From Aselliscus stoliczkanus (taxonomy: Eukaryota; Chordata; Mammalia; Chiroptera; Hipposideridae), in contig CM066732.1 in assembly GCA_033961575.1 (NCBI GenBank), positions 51,055,001-51,119,000 of the forward strand: DNA of 64,000 nucleotides, given 5' to 3'. The position numbers were made by a program, and so were the translations under genes. Positions 56,146 through 64,000 of the stretch are shown one piece after another. Position 1 is the stretch's first letter; each line of letters opens with the position of its first letter. The notes beneath the pieces are model-generated. The model ran no database searches, had not been told where the DNA came from, and saw only the letters and a program-made list of their open reading frames with translations.

Positions 56146-56629
56146 TCAGGAGACACCTGTTCTCCTCCAGAGAGCCTGAGCTCTGGGGTTTGGGGTAATT
56201 CTTGGCAAGAAGGTGCACCCCGCAACTAAGGGGGTGTGCCGCTTCACAGCCTCCACCACCTGGAGCTGTGCCTGCGCCTCCTCGCCCCGCTCCTTTTCAG
56301 AGCATCCCCGAGTCCCTGCAGATTTGTCTGCAGCAATTGACCTGTGACTAAGGCCAGCTGAGCTCGCCTTGTTCCTGCCGGGCAGGGACAATACCGCATT
56401 AACTGGGAGGCCAGGTCCCGGGCCTCAGCACGGAGCATGGACTGGAGAGGGACATGAGGGAAACGGGGAAGGACCAGGGCAGTCCCAGGAGGGGAGTGCA
56501 GGGCCGCTGGTGCCAATCGTTATAATCAGGCAACACGAAACTCAGCATCTCCTTGGAGATGCCCAGTACTGAGGTATGCTTTCTTCGCATTCCTGATGAG
56601 AGGCCTCCTCCACCAACTTCGGGGGTATC

Positions 56630-56745
56630 ATTGGTTGTTCTCAAACCATCCAGATGAGGAAACTGAGGCTGAGAGGAATCAGGCGATTTGCCCAAGGTCA
56701 CCCTGCTAGTAGATGGAGAGGCAGAGGCAGGAACTCAGATGATCA
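56630..56745 (-). mobile_element. MIR SINE (antisense)
   Basis: 'catccagatgaggaaactga', 'ggcgatttgcccaaggtcac' and 'cctgctagtagatggagagg' match antisense MIR closely. A separate MIR/L2-style scrap follows ('ttaagcacccattctgtgcc', 56761-56780). Confidence 0.88.
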
Positions 56746-57304
56746 GAATTATGGTTTTTATTAAGCACCCATTCTGTGCCAAGCGCAGTGAAAAGTACAG
56801 ATAAGGACTGGTAATCTCGGGGTGGGGGTGGGGGGTCCCAGGATCCTGAAGCATCTGATAAAATCTACAGCCACACCCCGCATTGCAGAGTCTGACACTT
56901 ACCTACCATGAGGATCCCCGCCACCACAGTGATTGGACCAGGAAACGGTCCGGCCCCAGATAAGCCAATCGGAACCTCCCTCCACCTGGACCTGGAAACC
57001 AGGAGAGAACGTGTGCCAGTTAGAGAGCAGTGGACCTGGGAAGATAAAGGTCCTGAGGGGGCAGCATGCTTGTCTAATGGGGGCGCCGAAAGCCGAGCGC
57101 AGGTGGAAGTAAGGGAAGGTCAAGCCCTGCAAACTTCTCCGCATGTCGGAGGCACTCATTCTGTGGTGAGGCCGGGAACTTTCACACCAGGAGCAGCTGG
57201 CAGCCCCGGAGGCAGAGGAGGCCACTCTGAGCGCCTTGCTTCCTGCACCTTCATGCCAAAGGAATCCCCGGATCTCAGAGTTAGAATGTGTTCTGCTCTT
57301 CGCA

Positions 57305-57535
57305 TCGAAATGTGAACCTGGCAAACTTTCCCTACAAAAGACCAGATAGTAAATGTTCCCAGCTTTGAGGGCTGCAGAGTCTGTGTCCCAACCACTCACC
57401 CCTGTCCTGACAGCAGGAAAGCAGTCGTGACAATAAGGACGTGAAGGAGCGTGGCTGGGTTCCAACAAAGCTTTAAATACCAAAATGCACAGAGGGCAGA
57501 ATGTGGCCCACAGGCTGTAGTTTGCTGACCCCTGA
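57305..57535 (+). mobile_element. hAT-type non-autonomous DNA transposon
   Basis: 'ggcaaactttccctacaaaa', 'gaccagatagtaaatgttcc', 'gagcgtggctgggttccaac', 'aaagctttaaataccaaaat' and 'gctgtagtttgctgacccct' give both inverted ends and the interior of a hAT-derived family. Confidence 0.8.
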
Positions 57536-57544
57536 TCCAAATAA

Positions 57545-58214
57545 AGCTTGAGGTCGTGTCCAGCATTTGTCTAGAGTACAACTCCTTGTGTCTCAGGAGA
57601 CGGCATGGCCATTTGCCTGATTGTCTGGCCACAGACCTGGTGTAGCTGACAAGCCAGTGCCCCATTCCTACCCTGTGGGCACTGACCTCTAGACCTGAAG
57701 CTGCTTACTACAGAGTCCAGGGACCGTGCCGCACAGCACACAGTGCTGACAGGTGGGGACCCAGCCCCTCATCCCCAGGATCTGAGCTGTATGCTGTACC
57801 CCATCTCCCCCAGACTCCCAAATAAGCCGAAGATGCCCACAGTGGTCAAGTTCTTGGCTCTGCCCACTTATTGGCTGCCTTCGCCGCTAACTCACTTCTC
57901 TCCCCTGTGGGTGCTTCCTGGAATCACCTCTCAAATAAACCACTTGCACTGGAGCCCTGCTCTCAGGATCTCCCAACCCAAACTCAGACTCCCAGGAACC
58001 TCCCACGGCTCCACTCATTCCCTCTCTCGACCCACACCCAAACCGTCAGCGAATCAGCCCTTCCTTCAACACATGGGGAATCCAACCACTTGTCACCACT
58101 GCCACTGTGCTTTCCCCTTGGTTCCAGCAATGGTCATCTCTGGGACCCTCACAGTCCTTCCTTCACACACACACAGCAGCCAAACGAAACCAAAGTTCAG
58201 CCAAGTCCGGCCTC
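57545..58214. other. Unique C-rich sequence, possibly upstream L2
   Basis: The 230-codon plus-strand frame (57743-58435) begins here and runs into the L2 copy. Proline/serine-rich translation reflects C-rich composition. No domain recognised. Confidence 0.4.
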
Positions 58215-58700
58215 TGCCCCAAACCTTCCTGGGGCTCCCCCGCCCATTTAGAGTGAAATACCAAGCCCTCAAGCTTGTCTACAAAGCCAGCCAGAGCTGG
58301 CTGCTGACCACCTCTCTGATCTTTCCTTGTGACCCTCCCTCTCGTTCACTCGGCTCCATCACGCTGGCCACTTCACTACTCATACATTCCACACCTGTTC
58401 CTGCCCCAGGGCCTTTGCACTGCCTCTTGCTCTGACTCACACCACTGTTCCCCAAAATATCTCCAGGATTCTTCACATACTACATTCAAGTGTCTCCTCA
58501 AATTTGACATGATTAGTGATATCTTCACTGTCTATCCTCCTTCAAATCCATCCCTACTCTTACCTCTCTTCCTGTCCATCCCCTTATCATGCCACTGACA
58601 GTATATATTTATTTGCTTGTTTGATTTTGCTTGACCTCTCCTGACTAAGATGTAACCTGCTTTGGCCTGTGCTTGGCATATGCTAGTTATTCAGTAATAA
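58215..58700 (+). mobile_element. L2 LINE 3' part (sense)
   Basis: 'cttcctggggctcccccgcc', 'atttagagtgaaataccaag', 'cccagggcctttgcactgcc', 'aagtgtctcctcaaatttga' and 'tatttatttgcttgtttgat' occur in L2 order to its 3' end. The most complete L2 3' region in the window. Confidence 0.88.
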
Positions 58701-58895
58701 TGCCTACCTGATGGGATGGGTGTGGGGGTCAGATGAGATAATCCATGTGCATTGTCTGGTAAACTAATTAAAGTGCTTTATTATTGGGATAAACATAGCT
58801 GCCCGAATTTCCCCATCTGTGAAATGGGCTTGTAGTGAGACTAAATGAGATAATGAATGTAAATTGCTTGGCGTGTAACCCTCTATAAAAATTAG
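58690..58895 (+). mobile_element. MIR SINE pieces (sense)
   Basis: 'ggtcagatgagataatccat' and, separately, 'aatttccccatctgtgaaat' with 'gactaaatgagataatgaat' indicate two sense MIR pieces in series. Confidence 0.7.
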
Positions 58896-59224
58896 TGATC
58901 ATTTTTTATAAACAAATGCCCGGTCCATGAAGCGCTATCCATCTCTGCCTTCCTTAAACAGATTCCCCACAGGGCCTGGAATTAGCATGAACACAAGACC
59001 TCGAAGTCAGTGGCTGTGGGAGGATGATTCCAGTTTAGCTGCTTCCACTCTCATTGCCTCTGCACTGATGCCAGCACATTCTTTCTGGGAATTTTCCTGC
59101 ACACCCTCTGCCGCAGGTCTCCAGCAAACAGGCAGCCTGGCATCCCTTAGAAGCCCCACACAGGCATCAGAACCCTGTGCTCCCCTCTGGAGCCCAGACC
59201 ACCAGGCTCAGCAGCCACATGCCT

Positions 59225-59365
59225 CTGTGTGATGTTGCTCCTTATTGGGCATCATTAGGTACACAGTAATTATAATAATTATATGCACCGCTTAGGCGAC
59301 CATCCTCAGTAACAAGCACTGCTATTCAGATGTCATAATTGCTGTGTCAAGACTTAAAATGAAGG
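59225..59365. other. AT-rich island, candidate conserved non-coding element
   Basis: 'acagtaattataataattat' and 'gatgtcataattgctgtgtc' flank CpG-retaining 'accgcttaggcgaccatcct'. No repeat recognised. Confidence 0.42.
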
Positions 59366-59934
59366 CTAATTCGATGTCAGTTGCTCCCCCCAACTCACGA
59401 CCCCCTGCATAATCTCTGTACCCAAAATGCCCCATGGCCACTGGCCATTCTTGATTAATCTGCAAAAGCCAAAACCAAGAATTTGGTCCACAGGAGAGCA
59501 TGGCTGTGCCTGCGGGGTTAAGAGGAGACACAAGGATGCTGGGAAAACAACTTGCGGGGTGTTAAATCATTTAAAAAGAGAAGAATTTGAAGGCCTCCAG
59601 GAGATGGGGTTGGAATCCTGACTGTATCAAGGCCTTGCTGTGCTGGTGAGCAAAGCACCTCTTTCCCTACCTGTGAAGTTGGAGGGTTTGACCTAGAGAA
59701 GTGCTATGGGGGAGTTCCTTCCAGTGGTATCTTATAGGGTAGCTGTAAAGAAAAGGCTCCACTTTGATAAAGATAGAACTAGAGGGTCCTGAGACCACCT
59801 GCCCTATCCCCCTCCCCAGGGCCTTCTGAGATGCCTCTCTGAGCCCTTTGGTTTCTGGCAGCGCCAGTGCTCTCGGAAGCGCAGGCTCGCAAGCTTGGCC
59901 CCACAGTTTGAGGAAACAATGAAGAGCACTGGAA
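59366..59934. other. Unique sequence
   Basis: Contains a weak sense MIR-like phrase near 59610-59690 ('ctctttccctacctgtgaag'). Nothing else recognised. Confidence 0.4.
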
Positions 59935-60749
59935 GTGGTAAATGTGATTAAGTATAAAAGGTTACTTTTTTCTTTTCTTCAGCTTTGTAAAAGATAACTG
60001 ACTATTCAAAGCAAAAATAATAACATTGTTTTGAAAAGTTTATAACATATGTAGAAGATAGATCTTAGGTATCTATAAATATAGAGCTATATATGAAAAT
60101 AATAGCAAAAACACAGGGAAGAGTAAATGGAATTGCAGTGTTATAATATTTTTACATTTTATTTATTATATTTAATTTATTTATTACCTTTAATAATTAT
60201 TTACATATAGGTGAAGTGGTAGAATATTAACTCTAAGTAAAGCTAAACAGAGAAACAGGTATAGCTAAAAAGAGAATAGAGGAAATAAAATAGAATACAA
60301 ATGTACTCTGTATCCCAAATTAAAGCAGAAAGGGAAAACAGAATTTTAAAAAGATAGATCAAATAGAAAACAAGTAGTAAGATGATAGATTTAAACCCAA
60401 CCATATCAATAATTACATTAAATGTCAATGTTTTAAACACTCCAATTAGAAGGTAGATATTGTAATTCTGATTCAGAAAAGTAAGACCAATTTCATTCAT
60501 ACAAAAGAAACACTTTAAATATTAAGACCAATGGAAAGGATAAAGAATAAAGATATATCCTAAAAACAGTAACCATAAGAAATTTAGTATAGCTACATTA
60601 ATACCAGAAAAGTAGAGTTTAAGACAAAGAGTATTTTCAGATATAAGTAGGTACATTTCATAATTATAAAGGGGAAATTTGCCAAGAGGACACAGCAGCC
60701 ATAAGTGCCTATAAATCTAATAATAGAATTTTAAAATATATGAATCAAA

Positions 60750-61156
60750 AACTTATATAAGGGGCAGGTGACTGACCAATGTGCTATACACCTGAAGCTG
60801 AAGTAAAATCATATTGAATGTCAACTATAACTAAATATATATGTATATATGGTTATGGGATGTGGAGTACAGCCTAGGGAATAGCGCCAATGGTATTGTA
60901 AGAGCTATATATGATGTCAGAGGAGTAGGAGGTTGGGGGAAGGAAGTTATCACTTTATGAGGGGTTTAAATGTCTAACTAATATGTTGCTTTGTACACCT
61001 GAAATAAAAAGAAAAACTCATGAAGTCTGTATAAGACCAAGTTAGTTAATATTCTGTACTAATGTTAATGTCTTAGATTTCCAGCTTTATTGAACTATAA
61101 TTGACAAATAAAAATTGTATATGTTTAAAGTGTATTAAAATAACTGATATAAGGGG
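60750..61156 (+). mobile_element. L1-like 3' insertion inside ORF2, with target-site duplication
   Basis: The ORF2 match breaks at 60764 and resumes at 61142, flanked by a 15-bp duplication: 'aacttatataagggg' (60750-60764) and 'aactgatataagggg' (61142-61156), one mismatch. The insert carries 'tgtcaactataactaaatat', 'gttatgggatgtggagtaca', 'cagcctagggaatagcgcca' and 'ttgctttgtacacctgaaat', a sense relative of the piece at 21661-21890. It ends in A/T-rich sequence. Confidence 0.82.
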
Positions 61157-61489
61157 AAAATAGACAAATCCACAATCAAAATTATTTATTTTAAAGCCCC
61201 TTTCATAATAATTAATAAAAACAGTAGACAAAAATCAATAAGAAAATGTGAACATAATATCAACTAACGTAATAGAAATTTATAGACACATTACACCCAA
61301 CAACTGCAGAGTATACGTCCCTTTGGTGCACATGAAACAGTCACCAAAATAGGCCATAGACTTAGGGAGTAAATAAATTCAATAAATTCCAAAAGATTGA
61401 AATCTCACAGAGGAAAATATTGATCATAATGAAATTAATTTATAAATCAGTAATAAGATATCTAGAAAATCACAGTATTTGAAAATTAT

Positions 61490-61647
61490 ACAACACACTT
61501 ATATGTTGTTGTTTTTTTTGTTTGTTTGTTTTTTTGTTTTTAGGGCAGTGTCACTGGCCCTCATATGTGGGACTGAACCGGGGCCGCTGGCTTCCCAAGC
61601 CAGCGCTTAACCACCGCGCCACTCGGCCAGCCCACAACACACTTATA
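61490..61647 (-). mobile_element. tRNA-derived SINE (antisense) with perfect 14-bp duplication
   Basis: The SINE body is 61504-61633 on the minus strand and is flanked by identical 14-mers 'acaacacacttata' (61490-61503 and 61634-61647). Read on the minus strand it begins 'tgggctggccgagtggcgcg', with a Ser-tRNA-like A box 'tggccgagtgg', then a perfect stem 'cgctggctt'/'aagccagcg', then a B box-like 'ggttcagtccc', and ends in a CAAA-rich tail. It lies within the L1 ORF2 relic. The perfect duplication marks it as one of the youngest insertions in the window. Family name unknown to me. Confidence 0.9.
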
Positions 61648-62421
61648 AATAACCCATGGATCAAAGAAATCAAAAGGGAGATTAGAAAATATTTCAAACC
61701 AAATGATAATAAAAAGAGAAATATTCAAATTTGGAAAATGTAGCTAAAGCAGTGCTCAGAGAGATATTTACAGCTTTCAATGTTTATATTTTCTTAAAAT
61801 GAAAGATTTAAAAATCAATGCTCTAAGTTTCTACCTTAAGGAAATAACAAAAGAACAAATTAAGCCCAAAGTAAACAAAAGGTAGGGAATAATAGGAATG
61901 AGAACAGAAGTCAGTAAAAGAAAAAACAGATGGATAATAGAGTAAAACCAAAAATTGGTACTTTGAAAGATTAATAATATAGTTGATAACCTTCACAAGA
62001 ATAATTAAGAAAACAGAGATAAAACAGAAATTTCCAATATCAGCAATGGAAAAGGAATAGCACCACAAATCCTACAGATACTAAAAGAATAATAAGGGAA
62101 TAAACAACTTTGTGCCAATAAACTCAACAAGGTAGAGAAAATTAAAACATTTCGTTAAAGACAAAACATACCGAAATGCGCACAAAATTACATAGAAAAT
62201 GTCAGTAGCCTTTTACCCATTAAATAAATTAAATTAATTACCAAAAAACGTTTCCAGCAAGAAAACTACAGGCCATGACGATGTCAATGGTAAAATCTAT
62301 TAAACACTTAGGGAAAAAATACTCCCAATCTTACACAAAATCTTGTAGAATACACAAGTAGGAGAAATATTTCCCAGCACATTTTCTGAGACGAAGATTA
62401 ACGTTAATATCAAAACCAGAC

Positions 62422-64000
62422 AGGAGGAGTGACATCACCAAAAATGGTGGAGTAGGAAATTCCAAAATTCCATCCCTCGCTAAAGCAACAATTAAGCTGG
62501 CCAAAACGGCCAAAATCAACTTTATCAGAACTCTGGAATCTAATCAAAAACTTTAAACAAGCAGAAAAATGCTTAATGAAGAAATAAGCTGCTGAATTTT
62601 GGTATAAGAGCAGTGTGGCAGTTTCACTTACCCACCTACCCTTCCCCACTCACCATTTCACAGTAGCCATGGGGACACCAGCCCATCCTGGTGTGACTTT
62701 CTGGCGACAGAAAGGGAAATGCAGACCTTGTTTCCAAAGATTTGTGGTTGTCTGTATTGGCCTATCCTGTGGCTCCCTGAAGAATCATCTCAGGGTCTTG
62801 CCTTTGTTTTGCCTATCTCAAAATTTTCTCAGGGTGACATCTGTCAAAAGCATTAAAGGAAAATATACAACGCATACAGCCACCTACGGCAAGGGGTAAC
62901 AATTAGGAAAGTGGCAGGCAAACCAAAAAGCCTGTGAAGGGAGAAGCTGGGGAAGGAGATATGTGGTGGAATAAGGGCTTTGAAAATGTCCTACATATAC
63001 TGAGGTGTCTAGAAGACCACTCACATGCCTAGGGCTGGATGCATGTGCATAAAGGACCTGTTAAGACTCTAGGCTTTTATTTCTGGCTGACATTTAGGAT
63101 CCATAAAGCAGGAACTAGTCTATGGCAGAGCTGTAAATGGCATGACTAAGCATTGAAGTGCCCCTAACACAAAGCCAATATGCAAATACAGGGAGAGGTT
63201 TGGAGTTGGGGGGTTGTTTTGTTTATTGTTTTGGGGGTTTTTTTTGTTTTTTTTACTTCAGGAATTTAAGGAAATTTCTGTCACATCACTATCTGATTAA
63301 CTAACTTACTAGAACTGAGATTTTTGTGACCACAAGAGGCAAAGAATGTAATCTTTATAAAAATAGTTTAGAAAAGTCACTAAATTAACAATTACAATCC
63401 ATAACAAGCAGCAGCCATAAACTCAGGAGAGAGAAAGAATCTAATTTCCAGAGTTATGCATTTTAATATTCAAAATGTCCAGGATCAACAACAACAACAA
63501 CAACAACAAATGCCTGCAAAGAAACAAGTATAGCTGGCTGATGAACAGGGGAAAAGTTTATAGAAACTCTCCCTGAGGAAGCACAGACATAGACTTACTA
63601 GATAAAGGCTTTACATCAGCTCTCTTAAATATACCCAAAGATCCAAAGGAAACCATGGACAAATAATTAAAGGAAACCAGGAGAAGAGTGTTTCAACACA
63701 CAGGACGGTATCAATAAAGAGATTTAAATTATTTTAAAATGAACCAAACAGAAATTCTTTAGCTGAAAAATACAATTAAATGGAAATATTCACTAGAGGG
63801 GTTCAACAGCATTTTGAGAAGCAGATGAAAGACTCAATGAATTTGAAGGTGGGTTGATGGAGAAGCAGAGAAGCTGAACACAAAAAGAATTAAAAAAATG
63901 AACAAAGAATGGAAGACCTGTGGGAAATCACCACACATAGTAACATATACACAATGAGAGTTTCAGAAGGAGAAGAAAAAGAGGCATGAAGAACATTTGA
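62422..64000 (+). mobile_element. L1M element, 5' end onward (sense, runs off window)
   Basis: Begins 'ggaggagtgacatcaccaaa', the 5' terminus of an old mammalian L1 as I recall it. It continues in consensus order: 'aaacggccaaaatcaacttt', 'cacctacccttccccactca', 'gtttccaaagatttgtggtt', 'cacctacggcaaggggtaac', 'gtgaagggagaagctgggga', 'aaatgtccaggatcaacaac', 'ctccctgaggaagcacagac', 'aatacaattaaatggaaata' and 'gagtttcagaaggagaagaa'. L1 copies that keep their 5' end are uncommon because most are 5'-truncated. A (CAA)n run at 63487-63510 has expanded within it. ORF1 and ORF2 would lie beyond the window. Confidence 0.9.

Larger units (their letters stand above)
60245..62421 (+). mobile_element. L1M ORF2 relic: endonuclease to start of reverse transcriptase
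   Basis: Nucleotide order follows L1 ORF2. The endonuclease start lies near 60400 ('aataattacattaaatgtca', the LNVN motif region), mid endonuclease at 60590-60755, endonuclease end at 61160-61480, and a linker at 61648-62080 where the translation keeps NNPWIKEIKREIRKYF. The first reverse-transcriptase residues are at 62240-62415 ('aactacaggccatgacgatg', 'aatatcaaaaccagacagg'). It is riddled with stops and frameshifts, interrupted by inserts at 60765-61141 and 61504-61633, and stops at 62421 where another L1 begins. Intact L1 ORF2 is about 1275 codons; less than half is here and it cannot be active. Confidence 0.9.

Noticed and set aside
57743..58435. 230-codon open frame on the plus strand
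   Set aside because: Its second half lies in a sense L2 copy and the rest is C-rich sequence giving proline/serine/leucine-rich translation. No domain, signal or splice context is recognisable.
1..64000. Bacterial-style operons, phage or plasmid genes, integrons
   Set aside because: Repeat content (MIR, L2, L1, MaLR) and absence of dense long coding frames show this is mammalian nuclear DNA.

Overview
This is eukaryotic nuclear DNA from a placental mammal. It is saturated with remnants of MIR, L2, L1 (old L1M/L1ME types), MaLR-type LTRs and hAT/Tigger DNA transposons, and has no prokaryotic gene organisation. A tRNA-Ile-derived SINE at 49064-49265 has the head-plus-tail arrangement I associate with the bat VES-type SINEs, and a second, unrelated tRNA-derived SINE sits at 61504-61633 (minus strand). 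Together they point to a laurasiatherian mammal, most likely a bat. That rests on recall of the SINE family, not on a search.

I find no protein-coding exon I can defend. The longest open frames (217 and 230 codons) have no recognisable domain, no repeat-independent support and no splice or promoter context. Many of the others are translations of L2, L1, LTR or minisatellite sequence. The window reads as an intergenic gene desert or the inside of a very large intron.

Layout. 1-3 kb: L2 antisense split by an MLT1-like LTR. 3-6 kb and 10-11 kb: AT-rich, repeat-free islands that look like conserved non-coding elements. 7-9 kb: two L1 3' pieces in opposite orientation. 11-20 kb: MIR and L2 fragments, two tetranucleotide microsatellites, and another candidate element at 14.6-14.9 kb. 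19.8-28 kb: Tigger, MER5-like, MLT1, L1 and LTR pieces. 29.7-35.1 kb: candidate regulatory islands (the strongest is 34.4-35.1 kb) and a 14-bp minisatellite in which every unit carries the nuclear-receptor half-site AGGTCA. 35.3-46 kb: L2 with a nested MER20 element, LTRs, a pure (AC)19 run, and L1 5' and 3' pieces. 46-59.4 kb: mixed MIR/L2 with several AT-rich islands and the VES-like SINE inside a MIR. 59.9-64 kb: a sharp drop to AT-rich DNA made almost entirely of nested L1: a degraded ORF2, itself interrupted twice, followed by the intact 5' end of another L1 that runs off the window.

Nothing here is a novel multi-gene system. The items most worth following up are the clustered non-coding islands (probable long-range enhancers of a developmental gene outside the window), the AGGTCA minisatellite, and the datable nested insertions with visible target-site duplications. 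Repeat family names come from memory of consensus sequences; boundaries are good to roughly 10-30 bases except where target-site duplications fix them.
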